The notes: a model not told the origin generated them from the letters alone. A DNA stretch of 20,917 nucleotides from Verrucomicrobiota bacterium (GCA_003972865.1 QOAX01000069.1:1-20917); one strand, 5' to 3'; positions 6,353 to 13,785 are shown, counted from the first letter of the stretch. A program made the numbers and translations.

Positions 6353-7612
6353 TTAGCTGGCATTGGCAACGCTGATAATATTGCTGGCGGCTTTATCCGG
6401 CTTAATGTTGAACCACTTATCGGCGCTCTGCCGGGCTACCAGTTCCCGGTAATGCTTGTGAACCATGTTGACGCTGTTCCCCAGTTCCCCGGCCACTTTA
6501 CCCGGATCGGTTGTTTGAGCGAAGCGGTATGATGCATAGCTGTGGCGAAGTGCATTGCGTTTCCAAGCAATCCCCGCTTTTTCGGCAGTTAAGTTTTGAG
6601 CATCGTAAAACTGTGTGTATCCCCCACCCCAGATCAGCCCGGTGCGTCCAGCGTACGGGGCCAGCCATTCCGCGCAGTTCTCCCAGATCGGCACGATCCG
6701 GCGGGTTGCCGTCTTTGCTTGGTCTTTCCCGACGACGATATGCCGTTCAGCCAGCCGGATGTCGTCCCAAGTGAGGCGCTGGATTTCGGCGCTGCGCAAC
6801 CCGGCGAACGCGCCCAAGACGATGCTGGGAACAAACTCAATGGACGCAGCGGCGAGAAGCTTGCGCATTTCAACAGGCGTGTAGATTTCGATGTCAACAT
6901 CATCGGCTTTGACGGTTTGAGTAGCTTTGACGGGATTATCGGCGGCGTACCCACGAGTAACCGCAAACTCAAACAGGCTGTGTATCGTTGTGCGGTAGTT
7001 AATTTTGCTTCTGTTGGTTAGATCCAAGTCATCCAGCCAATGTTGTATTTCAGCAGTTGTGACGTCACTGCAGTCTTTCTGGAAGTCGGCAGCAAAGCGG
7101 CCCAATCGGCTACGAAGATCACCAAGATGCCGTTCTGACGATTGCTCGTTGCGTTTGACGATTAGCATCTTCTCCACGACTTCGGAAACACGGGCACGGC
7201 TGACCGGCTTGTTTCGCAAAGACCAGAAATTGACCGCCGACAGAACAGAAGTCGGATCACCGGCCGTTTTGAGGCACCTGGCAATCGTTTCAGCCGCAAC
7301 CGGCAGTGAGACGCCGTACGGTTCTAAAGTGTCTACAGCGGCGGCATATGCGGCGGCATCGGCGTTTGTCATGCTGGCCGCGACAACTTGCTGCTTGCTC
7401 ATTCTGCGAGCCAGAAGTGTGGCTGCTGTGATTGCTTTGGCTTCGCTGGGGTAAGAGTCCAATCGACGTTGGCCGGTGCTGTAATTGGCCACCATGAATC
7501 CCCACTTACCGTTTGGCATTTTGCGGCGGTAGAATTTTACGCTGGCGCGGCCGTGCTTGATCTCTCTGGGCCAATCTTTGGAAGCACGCTTGCGCTTAGT
7601 CTTCGTAGCCAT
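6353..7612 (-). CDS. Tyrosine recombinase / phage-type integrase, 419 aa
   Basis: ATG 7612-7610 is preferred over TTG 7618. The order is a basic N-terminal arm (1-70, including KMPNGKWGFMVANY), a SAM-like core-binding domain (about 137-225, HLGDLRSRLGRFAADF) and a catalytic domain (about 245-395). Catalytic Arg273 is in GAFAGLRSAEIQRLTW, a Lys in KDQAKTATRR (297 or 300), the second Arg in NALRHS (Arg356) and the nucleophile is Tyr388 in HKHYREL. The two usual histidines of the box are Asn here (Asn353 and Asn379 in LGNS), as I recall for a clade common in Verrucomicrobia and Planctomycetes. It lies 86 bases from the 3' end of tRNA-Gln, the classic arrangement for an island integrase. Confidence 0.93.
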   Translation of the reverse strand: MATKTKRKRASKDWPREIKHGRASVKFYRRKMPNGKWGFMVANYSTGQRRLDSYPSEAKAITAATLLARRMSKQQVVAASMTNADAAAYAAAVDTLEPYGVSLPVAAETIARCLKTAGDPTSVLSAVNFWSLRNKPVSRARVSEVVEKMLIVKRNEQSSERHLGDLRSRLGRFAADFQKDCSDVTTAEIQHWLDDLDLTNRSKINYRTTIHSLFEFAVTRGYAADNPVKATQTVKADDVDIEIYTPVEMRKLLAAASIEFVPSIVLGAFAGLRSAEIQRLTWDDIRLAERHIVVGKDQAKTATRRIVPIWENCAEWLAPYAGRTGLIWGGGYTQFYDAQNLTAEKAGIAWKRNALRHSYASYRFAQTTDPGKVAGELGNSVNMVHKHYRELVARQSADKWFNIKPDKAASNIISVANAS

Positions 7613-7622
7613 GCGCAAACTG

Positions 7623-7648
7623 TTGCATTAGTGTTGTAATATATGCAA
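7623..7648. promoter_or_regulatory. TTGCAT/ATGCAA inverted repeat upstream of the integrase
   Basis: TTGCAT (7623-7628) and ATGCAA (7643-7648) form a perfect 6-base inverted repeat with a 14-base spacer, directly upstream of the integrase start. On the minus strand a TATATT at 7643-7638 could serve as -10, with only a poor -35 (TTCTTG). An operator or recombinase arm site is possible; evidence is weak. Confidence 0.25.
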
Positions 7649-7698
7649 GCACGAAATAGCCAAGAATCCAGAAAAGAGTTTTTTGTTGGGAAAAGCAA

Positions 7699-7721
7699 TG
7701 GTTGTCCCGCCAGGACTTGAA
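7699..7721 (-). mobile_element. Candidate attachment site: 3' end of tRNA-Gln
   Basis: Integrases next to a tRNA usually recombine within the T arm and acceptor 3' end of that tRNA, restoring the gene. The tRNA here is intact. I found no second copy of this segment between 1 and 7600, so the other border would lie left of the window. Confidence 0.35.
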
Positions 7722-7772
7722 CCTGAACTAGCGGTGTCAAAGACCGCTGTGCTACCATTACACCACGGGACA
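7699..7772 (-). tRNA. tRNA-Gln (anticodon TTG), CCA encoded
   Basis: Read on the minus strand, the acceptor stem TGTCCCG pairs with CGGGACA. The D arm is GTGTAATGGTAGCAC, and the anticodon stem GCGGT/ACCGC encloses CTTTGAC with anticodon TTG. The T arm has TTCAAGT with a stem closed by one G-U pair. Discriminator A is followed by genomic CCA (7701-7699). The 3' end points to the integrase 86 bases away. Confidence 0.95.
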
Positions 7773-7831
7773 GTGGCGGGGGCCTGTGTAAGGGCGAGCC
7801 GGCCGTTTTGCGAGTCTTTTTTGCTGAACGC

Positions 7832-8749
7832 TCAAGAGCACAGCACACCAAACCGAATACCCCGGGTGCTGACCCGCAGGGCGTCGAAGCCGAGCTGGCG
7901 CATCGATTGCTCGACGATCATGCTGCCGAACACCGCCACATCGGCACGGTTGGCCGGCAGGCCGGTGATTTCCCGGCGCCTGGCCAGGGGCAACCCCCAC
8001 AGCCGCTCGCGCCACGCCTCCATCCGATCGAGGGACAACTCGACCTCCTCCATCCGCACACGGTCGTGGTCGTCGATGCCCAGTTCCATCATCGCAAGGA
8101 TGCTGGCCACGCCGCCGGTGGCCACCAACTGAACCGGGGCCGCTTGGCCAAGCGCGGCGATTTGACGGCGCAATTCCGGCACTCCCCGGGCGCGCAGTTG
8201 GGTGTCGATCGATTCTCGGACGGCGGCCAGTTCATCGGCGCTGGGGGGGTCTGAAACGGCGTGGCGCTCCATGAGACGCACCGAGCCAAGCGGGAGGCTC
8301 AGGTGAAACCTCATCCCGCCCGCGTCGCCAACAATGAACTCGGTGCTGCCTCCGCCGGTATCGAGTACCACAACCGGCTGCTTGACCAAGCGCGGGTACG
8401 ACACGGCACCGGCAAAGGCCAGGCGCGCCTCGTCGTCGCCGCTGAGTATCTGCACCGCCTGGCCAAGGGACTCGAGCAGCTCGCCCGAGTTGGCCGCCTC
8501 GCGAACCGCGCTGGTGGCGATGATGCGGATGTCACCGCAGTCGTTCCGCCTGGCCAAGGCGAGCAGTTCGTTCACCGCAGCGACGGTCGCCTCGATAGGT
8601 TCGGCTTGGAGTTTGCCGTCGACATAAAGGCCTCTGCCAAGCCGTGTTTGGCAGCTGGTTTCGAGATGTGGCGAAATGTTGCCGCCGTGCAGATCGGCGA
8701 TGAGCAGCTTGACCGAGTTGGTGCCGATGTCGATGACGCCGCGCCGCAT
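7832..8749 (-). CDS. Ppx/GppA-family phosphatase, 305 aa
   Basis: ATG 8749-8747 is chosen; a TTG at 8758 overlapping the ROK stop would add three residues. The sugar-kinase/Hsp70-fold motifs are DIGTNSVKLLIAD (7-19), ATSAVREA (78-85), SGDDEARLAF with the likely catalytic Glu107, DTGGGSTEF (130-138), ATGG (210-213) and STRGIRFGVL at the end. The family hydrolyses polyphosphate and/or pppGpp. At 305 residues it is the short two-domain form without the HD-like C-terminal part of E. coli Ppx/GppA. It is last in a six-gene minus-strand cluster, five bases after the ROK gene. The gene holds several TGGCCA-centred palindromes, one read as LGQA at residues 200-203. Confidence 0.9.
   Translation of the reverse strand: MRRGVIDIGTNSVKLLIADLHGGNISPHLETSCQTRLGRGLYVDGKLQAEPIEATVAAVNELLALARRNDCGDIRIIATSAVREAANSGELLESLGQAVQILSGDDEARLAFAGAVSYPRLVKQPVVVLDTGGGSTEFIVGDAGGMRFHLSLPLGSVRLMERHAVSDPPSADELAAVRESIDTQLRARGVPELRRQIAALGQAAPVQLVATGGVASILAMMELGIDDHDRVRMEEVELSLDRMEAWRERLWGLPLARRREITGLPANRADVAVFGSMIVEQSMRQLGFDALRVSTRGIRFGVLCS
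8140..8155. repeat. TTGGCCAA palindrome, 15/16
   Basis: CCGCTTGGCCAAGCGC, one base off the consensus, inside the Ppx/GppA gene where the minus strand reads it as ALGQA. Weaker copies in the same gene are at 7976-7991, 8378-8393, about 8455-8470 and about 8546-8561. Confidence 0.75.
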
Positions 8750-8754
8750 GAGGC

Positions 8755-9714
8755 TCAAGTGTGGTCGTGGGCGAGGATGGCGGCGCCGGTGATGCCGGCG
8801 GCGTCGCCGAGCGCGGTGGCCATGATCCGCACCTGCCGCGCGCCAGGCATGATGCGCTCCAGCGCGGCGTCGCGGATTTTTGGCAGCATGTCGGCTTGCA
8901 GTTGCTCGATGAGCCCGCCACCCAGCGCGACGACCTCGGGATTGAGCAGGTTGCAGAGGTTCGCGATAGCCACGCCGGTGTAAAGGCAGGTTTCACCCAA
9001 CACTGCTGCGGCCAGTTCGTCGCCGGCCTCGATGGCACGCCGGAGTTTGCCGCTGCGAATGCGGGTGACGGAGTCGTCGCCGGCATCCATCAACAACGTT
9101 TTGGCCCCGTCATTCACGGCTGACTTGACCTTGTTGAATATCGCCGTGCGGCTGGCGAGCGCCTCGAAGCAGCCCCGTGTGCCACAGCCGCAGACCGGGC
9201 CGTCCGGGTCGAGAACCATGTGCCCCACCTCGCCGGCCGCCCGGGTGGCCCCGGTCAGGAACACGCCGTTGGTGATGATACCGGCGCCAATACCGGTGCC
9301 GAGAAAGATGCTGACCATGTCGTTGGGCTTGGCCTCGAGCTCGAGCCGGTGAATGCCGGTCGCCGCCACGTTGCAGTCGTTGCCGAGCCAGACTGGACAG
9401 CCCAGCTCCGCCTCAAGGTCAGCCTTCAGCGGAGCATCGCGCCAGCCGAGGTTCGGGGCGAACAGCACCCGCGACTCGTCGCTGCTGATCGAGCCGGGCG
9501 CGCCGATGCCCGCGCCATTCACCTTTGCCGGGTCGATGCCGGCCAACTCCGCGGCGGCGTGGATCGTCTCGACAATCTGACCGCACACGGCGTCATACCC
9601 ATCCTCCTGGTTGGTCTTGGTTTTTTCCGAGGCGAGGCAGTGATGGTCGGAATCGAAAATGCCGGCGAGTATCTTTGTCCCGCCAAGATCCACCCCGATG
9701 TAAAGTTCCTCCAT
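8755..9714 (-). CDS. ROK-family sugar kinase, 319 aa
   Basis: ATG 9714-9712 is chosen; the frame also has a TTG at 9732. The phosphate-1 loop is GVDLGGTK (7-14). The catalytic Asp113 is in GNDCN, and the ATP site includes FLGTGIGAG (138-146). The sugar-binding Glu161 and His165 are in GEVGH, and the structural zinc motif CGCGTRGCFEALAS (175-188) is complete. ROK kinases with this pattern phosphorylate glucose or other hexoses (glucokinase, N-acetylmannosamine kinase, fructokinase); the exact sugar cannot be told from sequence. It starts 14 bases after the second Tmk gene and ends five bases before ppx, so it is probably co-transcribed. I would call it a glucokinase-like protein. Confidence 0.9.
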   Translation of the reverse strand: MEELYIGVDLGGTKILAGIFDSDHHCLASEKTKTNQEDGYDAVCGQIVETIHAAAELAGIDPAKVNGAGIGAPGSISSDESRVLFAPNLGWRDAPLKADLEAELGCPVWLGNDCNVAATGIHRLELEAKPNDMVSIFLGTGIGAGIITNGVFLTGATRAAGEVGHMVLDPDGPVCGCGTRGCFEALASRTAIFNKVKSAVNDGAKTLLMDAGDDSVTRIRSGKLRRAIEAGDELAAAVLGETCLYTGVAIANLCNLLNPEVVALGGGLIEQLQADMLPKIRDAALERIMPGARQVRIMATALGDAAGITGAAILAHDHT

Positions 9715-9728
9715 GGGTGATCGTCGGC

Positions 9729-10478
9729 TCAACCAAGGACACGCTCCACGTTGCTGCGCAGTTCCCGGTTCAGCTCACTCATCGACTGGTCGGCGTCGAC
9801 GGTGGTGAACCCCCATGACTTGCGAAGTTCATCAAACTTGTCGGCCAGCAGCTGCTGGTACTGGACGAAGCTGTCGAACATGTCCAGCGACAGCCCGAGA
9901 TCCATGCCGCTCTCCCAGTAGTCGAGCGTGTGGTTCTTCATGAAGTTGCGCTGGATCAGCTTCTCTGGCGGGAGCTTGAGGTAAAACACCGCGTCCGGCT
10001 TGATCGCGATGCTGTAGAGGCTTTTCACCCAGTCCGAGTCGAGTCCGCGCACCATGTCCCGCGCCATGAGCGTGTAAATGTACCGGTCCGCCAGCACGAT
10101 GAACCCGGCACGCAACGAAGGGATGATGATGTTCTCCAGTTGGTCGGCGAAATCGGTCGCGTAAAACAGGCTCAGCGTCGTGCGGTTGAGGATGTTCCCG
10201 TTCTTGGCGCTCTCGAGTTCCTCGCTGGCCAGGTTCGAGCGCTTGAGCCCGACCTGTGTGGTGGCGTGGCCGCCGGCCTCGAGCCAATCGACCAGGCGCT
10301 GTATCTGCGTCGAGCGCCCGGAGCCGTCAGCGCCCTCGATCACGATCAACCGGCCGGTCAACTCGCTGGGCCTGATCCCCGGCAGTACGTGCCCGAGGAA
10401 GCGCTTGGCCAGGGGCCGCGGCGGCTTCACCCGCGAGGTGCCCTTTCGTCTGCCGATTGGTTTGCGCCTGGCTGTCAT
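9729..10478 (-). CDS. Thymidylate-kinase-like protein with Walker A Lys replaced by Arg, 249 aa
   Basis: ATG 10478-10476 overlaps the stop of the preceding paralogue (ATGA, 10475-10478). After a basic extension of about 40 residues comes RLIVIEGADGSGRST, where Arg55 stands in place of the invariant Walker A lysine (codon CGC, seen on the raw sequence). The DR[YH] motif is kept at 131-133 (DRY), and GMDLGLSLDMFDSF aligns with the neighbour's GMDLGLSSDIEESF. Overall it is clearly homologous to the upstream Tmk-like gene. The substitution suggests weakened phosphoryl transfer, a regulatory subunit, or altered nucleotide use; which of these is inference. The long open frame upstream of 10478 is a shadow of the first paralogue. 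Confidence 0.85.
   Translation of the reverse strand: MTARRKPIGRRKGTSRVKPPRPLAKRFLGHVLPGIRPSELTGRLIVIEGADGSGRSTQIQRLVDWLEAGGHATTQVGLKRSNLASEELESAKNGNILNRTTLSLFYATDFADQLENIIIPSLRAGFIVLADRYIYTLMARDMVRGLDSDWVKSLYSIAIKPDAVFYLKLPPEKLIQRNFMKNHTLDYWESGMDLGLSLDMFDSFVQYQQLLADKFDELRKSWGFTTVDADQSMSELNRELRSNVERVLG
10401..10416. repeat. TTGGCCAA-type palindrome, 14/16
   Basis: GCGCTTGGCCAGGGGC inside the basic N-terminal extension of the second Tmk-like gene, read there as PLAKR. Confidence 0.5.
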
Positions 10479-11176
10479 GTCGGTTGGTCGAGTTCGTATT
10501 GACCAAGGTCGATGGCCTTGGCCAAGCGTTGCCGAACGGTTTCCTGCTGTTTCTCGATCGGCTGGTTGGCGTTGATTTGGATCAGCCCAAACTCGCCCTT
10601 CATTGCGGAGTACGCCTTTAGCAAACGGCCCTGAAAAACCTTGAAACTCTCCTCGATGTCGCTTGACAGGCCGAGGTCCATCCCCGCCTCGTGGTACTTG
10701 AGTTGCGGGCGCCCCTGCAAAATACGGTTCAGCGACACCTCGAGCGGGGCCTTGAAAAAAAACGTCAGATCCGGCAGAGCGGCGAAACTGTAAATGCGCC
10801 GCACCCAATCCGGCGAGCAGCCCCGAACGGTGTCGCGCGCGAACGCAGTGAACTTGTACCGGTCGCACAGCACGATGTAGCCGGCCTTGAGCAGCGGCAC
10901 GAGCTGGCGCTCGTATCGGTCGGCGAAGTCGGTGGCGTGGATCAGGCTGAAGGTGGTCGGCGTGAGCAGCCGCTCCTCCTTGCCGCGGCTCGTGGCGCTC
11001 TTGACCAGCTCGGAGGAGTTCCACTCGCTGAAAAACACCTTGAGCCCCTGCAACTCCAGCCAGCACTTGAGCAGGTAGATCTGCGTGGACTTGCCGGAGC
11101 CATCGATCCCCTCGACGGCAATCAACCGCCCCGGATAGCCAAGTTGCGCAAAGGTTTTCTCCGGCTTGTTTTTCAT
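10475..11176 (-). CDS. tmk: Thymidylate-kinase-like protein, 233 aa
   Basis: Starts at ATG 11176, three bases after the stop of the protease gene. Walker A GIDGSGKST is intact at 23-31, DRY at 105-107 matches the Tmk DR[YH] motif, and ATDFADRYE precedes it. dTMP kinase transfers phosphate from ATP to dTMP in dTTP synthesis. The sequence is a divergent Tmk subfamily with conserved FSEWNSSELVK and YHEAGMDLGLS stretches, so the true substrate could be another nucleoside monophosphate. It overlaps its paralogue by four bases, which suggests the two are made in equal amounts and may form a heterodimer (inference). A TTGGCCAA palindrome at 10514-10529 encodes part of the C-terminal RLAKA. Confidence 0.85.
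   Translation of the reverse strand: MKNKPEKTFAQLGYPGRLIAVEGIDGSGKSTQIYLLKCWLELQGLKVFFSEWNSSELVKSATSRGKEERLLTPTTFSLIHATDFADRYERQLVPLLKAGYIVLCDRYKFTAFARDTVRGCSPDWVRRIYSFAALPDLTFFFKAPLEVSLNRILQGRPQLKYHEAGMDLGLSSDIEESFKVFQGRLLKAYSAMKGEFGLIQINANQPIEKQQETVRQRLAKAIDLGQYELDQPT
10514..10529. repeat. TTGGCCAA palindrome, 13/16
   Basis: GGCCTTGGCCAAGCGT with an exact TTGGCCAA core at 10518-10525, near the 3' end of the first Tmk-like gene. Confidence 0.6.
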
Positions 11177-11179
11177 CTG

Positions 11180-11851
11180 CTAAAAAAGAAGAACCGTCCT
11201 GAACAACTCAATAGTTCCAACCGAAACGGCTCCCACAATTCGAAACAACTGAGGGAATAAATTGATCGCGACAAGGAGAACAATGAAACCGTATTGTGCA
11301 ATCTTCATGTAGGTCTCCTCGCTCATGCCGATGACATGCCGCATCACGTGCGACCCGTCGAGCGGCGGGATCGGGATCAGGTTGAACACGCACAAAATCA
11401 TGCTGATGAAGGCAATCAACTCCAAATTGTGAACGACAGCTCCCGCGCCAACATCGATGGGCAACTCCAAGGCCAACCGGTAAACCGCCATGAGCAGGAT
11501 TGCCAAGATCACATTCATCGCCGGGCCAGCCATCGAGATCAAAATATCGTCCCGTTTGCTGTTTTCGTAATTGCTTGGGTTGACTGGCACTGGCTTTGCC
11601 CAACCGAAAATGGCGATGCCGGGGTCGAACAATAAGATCGCCAGCGGAATCAGCACCGTGCCGATCGGGTCGATGTGCACGATGGGGTTGATTGTCATCC
11701 GGCCCATCAGCCGCGCCGTGTCGTCTCCGCACTTGTGCGCCGCCCAAGCGTGGCCAAACTCATGAAACGAGAGAAGCACAACAAGGCACAGCCACATCGC
11801 TGCACCGATTGCCAGGTCAGCGATTGTCAGTTGTGACAGGTCAATTCCCAC
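11180..11851 (-). CDS. M50 site-2-protease-like membrane metalloprotease, 223 aa
   Basis: GTG 11851-11849 is the best start. The zinc motif HEFGH is at residues 30-34 within the first hydrophobic segment, and the second metal-ligand motif NLIPIPPLDG is at 157-166 with the usual Asp165. Four to six membrane segments are visible, including the stretch after GPAMNV. There is no PDZ or CBS domain, placing it with the short YwhC/SpoIVFB-like group rather than RseP. Such proteases cut transmembrane helices of regulators or signal peptides in the inner membrane. The gene lies 14 bases after the dehydrogenase gene and three bases before the first Tmk-like gene. The substrate is unknown. Confidence 0.92.
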   Translation of the reverse strand: MGIDLSQLTIADLAIGAAMWLCLVVLLSFHEFGHAWAAHKCGDDTARLMGRMTINPIVHIDPIGTVLIPLAILLFDPGIAIFGWAKPVPVNPSNYENSKRDDILISMAGPAMNVILAILLMAVYRLALELPIDVGAGAVVHNLELIAFISMILCVFNLIPIPPLDGSHVMRHVIGMSEETYMKIAQYGFIVLLVAINLFPQLFRIVGAVSVGTIELFRTVLLF

Positions 11852-11865
11852 GGCGGCGCAGCGTA

Positions 11866-12906
11866 TCAGACCGTTGGGGGCGTCCCAACCAAAACCCGCT
11901 CACGCATTTCTTCAGGCAGCCACTGGGCGTTCACGCAGTTGATCAGCTTCCCGCCGCGCAACGACCGGACAATCTCCTCCGCCGCCTTGGTGCGCATCTC
12001 CAGCAAGCCCTCGACGGAGTAAAACGCCGTGTGCGGCGTGAGGATTAAATTAACATTCGACTCGTCGGCGTCGCGCCAAAGCTGAACCAACGGCTCGTCG
12101 GCCCGGGCCGGTTCCGATGGAAGCACGTCAACGCCTGCGCCGGCGATTTTGCCCCCACGCAGCGCCGCCGCCAAAGCCGCCGTGTCCACCACCGCGCCAC
12201 GAGCCGTGTTCACTAGAATCGCGCCTGGCTTCATCCGGCCAAGGGCATCGGCGTCGATCATGTGCCGGGTCTCATCGGTCAATGGCACGTGCAGTGACAC
12301 CGCATCGCTTGTCTCCAGCAGTTCATCGAAACTGACCATCTCGACGCCAAACACCTTCTCAATACCGGGCCGCAGATACGGATCGTGCGCGATCACCCGC
12401 ATCCGCATCGCCTTGGCCCGTTGCGCCGTCGCCTGGCCAATCCGCCCCAGCCCGACGATGCCCAGAGTCGCGCCGGCCAGGCGAGGAACCGGCTCAACGG
12501 CCCGGCAGTCCCACGGCTCAAGCGACTGTTTCAGTCCGCGCTCCACCCGCAGGAAACCGCGGTTGCAGGCGATCATCATCCCGATCGCCTGGTCGGCAAC
12601 CTCGTCCACGCCGTAGTCCGGCACGTTGCAGACCGGGATGCCCCGCTCGCCGGCGCGGCGGAAATCCACCGCATCGTAGCCCACCCCGCCGCGGACGATC
12701 ACCCGGCACTTCTCCAGTCGGTCGATGATCCCGGTAGTAAGGGACACCTCGTGAAAAACAATGATCGCGTCTGCATCCTCGACGCGACCCTCGAGTTCAC
12801 CGACTGAACGCGCCAACAGGCACTCGACCTTGGCCAAACCGGCGAAAACCGTCTCCTCCGGCTCAACCGGCGGGGAGACGTAGTCAGTAATGACAACCTT
12901 GAACAT
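11866..12906 (-). CDS. D-2-hydroxyacid dehydrogenase, CtBP-like, 346 aa
   Basis: ATG 12906-12904 begins MFKVVITDYV, the usual start of the CtBP-like subgroup; the open frame further upstream is not coding, since it overlaps the divergent TPR gene. The NAD-binding motif is GLGRIGQA (152-159), with catalytic Arg236 in NTARGA, an acidic residue in PSEP (about 265) and His292 in TPHTAFYS. The family reduces 2-keto acids or oxidises D-2-hydroxy acids with NAD(H); the substrate cannot be told. It is first in a six-gene minus-strand cluster and is divergent from the TPR gene across an 84-base spacer. Confidence 0.92.
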   Translation of the reverse strand: MFKVVITDYVSPPVEPEETVFAGLAKVECLLARSVGELEGRVEDADAIIVFHEVSLTTGIIDRLEKCRVIVRGGVGYDAVDFRRAGERGIPVCNVPDYGVDEVADQAIGMMIACNRGFLRVERGLKQSLEPWDCRAVEPVPRLAGATLGIVGLGRIGQATAQRAKAMRMRVIAHDPYLRPGIEKVFGVEMVSFDELLETSDAVSLHVPLTDETRHMIDADALGRMKPGAILVNTARGAVVDTAALAAALRGGKIAGAGVDVLPSEPARADEPLVQLWRDADESNVNLILTPHTAFYSVEGLLEMRTKAAEEIVRSLRGGKLINCVNAQWLPEEMRERVLVGTPPTV

Positions 12907-12990
12907 CGCCGCAAAGCTACCGCCCAAGCCACGCTTGGCCAAGCCCACGCGAACTTGCCTTGACCAAGCGCCTTGGCCAACATTGCCGCC
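12907..12990. promoter_or_regulatory. Divergent spacer packed with TTGGCCAA-type palindromes
   Basis: This 84-base region must carry the starts of both the dehydrogenase cluster and the TPR gene. It holds ACGCTTGGCCAAGCCC (12931-12946, 14/16), a TTGACCAAGCGC variant (about 12959-12971) and an exact TTGGCCAA (12973-12980). I see no convincing -35/-10 pair. If the palindrome binds a protein, this is a natural place for regulation. Confidence 0.45.
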
Positions 12991-13755
12991 GTGAACCGTC
13001 TCAACCGACCCCTGAAAGCCGCAAAGCTGTTCTTCGCCTGTGCAATCCCGATCGCGCTTGGCCAAGCCGAAACCCCCGCCGAAGCCTTGGCCAAGGTTCG
13101 CCAAGCCCACGCCAAGGCGGAAGCCGACTACACTGCCACGCTGAAAAGCGAACCCAACAACGCCAGCCTGTACCAACAACGTGGCGTGGTGCGGTTTTTT
13201 CAACTCAAATTCACCGAGTCGCTGGCCGACTTCGACAAGTTCATCGAGATGATGCCCAGCCGCGAGCCGTACCATTGGCAGCGCGGGCTCGTCCATTATT
13301 ACGCGGGGAAATACAAGGCCGGCCGCAAGCAGTTCGAGTCGCACCAAACTGTCAACACGCAGGACGTCGAGAATGCCGTGTGGCATTACCTTTGCGTTTC
13401 AAAAATCGACGGCGTGAAGGCGGCGGAAAAACTGTTCATCAAAATCACCTCCGACCGACGCGTACCCCTGAAGGAAATCCACGCCCTCTTCGCCGGCAAA
13501 GGCACCGAGCAGCAGGTGCTCGACGCCATCAAGGCCGGCGACCCCAGCCAGGCCGCCTTGGCTCGAAACCAATTCTATGGCCACCTCTACCTTGGCCTGT
13601 ACTACGAGGCGCAGGGCAATGCCAAAAAGACGGCCGGCTACATCGCCAAGGCTGCCAAGGGACACGAAGCGCACGGCTACATGGGCCAAGTCGCGCGAGT
13701 CCACCACGAGTGGCTGGCGAAACAGAAAAAACAAACCAAGCAAAAAGCCAATTAA
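12991..13755 (+). CDS. Secreted TPR-repeat protein, 254 aa
   Basis: GTG 12991 is chosen because it gives a proper signal peptide (MNRLNRPLKAAKLFFACAIP, then IALGQAE); a TTG at 12973 would put extra residues before it and lies inside a palindrome. TPR-like helix pairs run from about residue 30 to 125 (NASLYQQRGVVRFFQLKFTESLADF, then EPYHWQRGLVHYYAGKYKAGRKQF, quoted in parts) with another pair near 205-235. It ends in a lysine-rich tail. It probably acts as a periplasmic protein-interaction module. Lnt follows 30 bases downstream. Two palindromes in the signal peptide region (13054-13069, 13085-13096) are translated as LGQA and ALAKV. Confidence 0.78.
   Translation: MNRLNRPLKAAKLFFACAIPIALGQAETPAEALAKVRQAHAKAEADYTATLKSEPNNASLYQQRGVVRFFQLKFTESLADFDKFIEMMPSREPYHWQRGLVHYYAGKYKAGRKQFESHQTVNTQDVENAVWHYLCVSKIDGVKAAEKLFIKITSDRRVPLKEIHALFAGKGTEQQVLDAIKAGDPSQAALARNQFYGHLYLGLYYEAQGNAKKTAGYIAKAAKGHEAHGYMGQVARVHHEWLAKQKKQTKQKAN
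13054..13096. repeat. Two TTGGCCAA palindromes in the TPR signal-peptide region
   Basis: GCGCTTGGCCAAGCCG at 13054-13069 (14/16) and the perfect 12-base palindrome CCTTGGCCAAGG at 13085-13096, only 15 bases apart. Half copies (CGCCAAGCCC) follow at once. Confidence 0.75.
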
Positions 13756-13785
13756 GGTTGAGCAGCGCAGGAAACGAAAAGAATC

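Larger units (their letters stand above)
1..7701. mobile_element. Probable tRNA-Gln genomic island, left border outside window
   Basis: Evidence is the integrase beside the tRNA 3' end, a block of accessory secreted and ankyrin genes all on one strand, AT-rich composition for about 1.7-6.2 kb against GC-rich flanks, and near absence of the TTGGCCAA palindrome frequent right of 7.8 kb. The CotH-like gene is GC-richer and carries one degenerate palindrome, so the island may be a mosaic or end earlier. Confidence 0.5.

Noticed and set aside
9677..9687. An 11-base match to the tRNA-Gln 3' region (TTGTCCCGCCA) inside the ROK gene, a possible second attachment site
   Set aside because: It encodes the conserved DLGGTK motif of ROK kinases, lies on the wrong side of the integrase, and the match stops after 11 bases.
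10479..11066. A long minus-strand frame that would extend the second Tmk-like protein to 445 residues
   Set aside because: It overlaps the first Tmk-like gene completely; its translation is low-complexity Arg/Ala/Gly-rich and has no family features.
12907..13386. Upstream extension of the dehydrogenase to 506 residues
   Set aside because: It is antisense to the TPR gene, and MFKVVITDYV is the normal start of the family.
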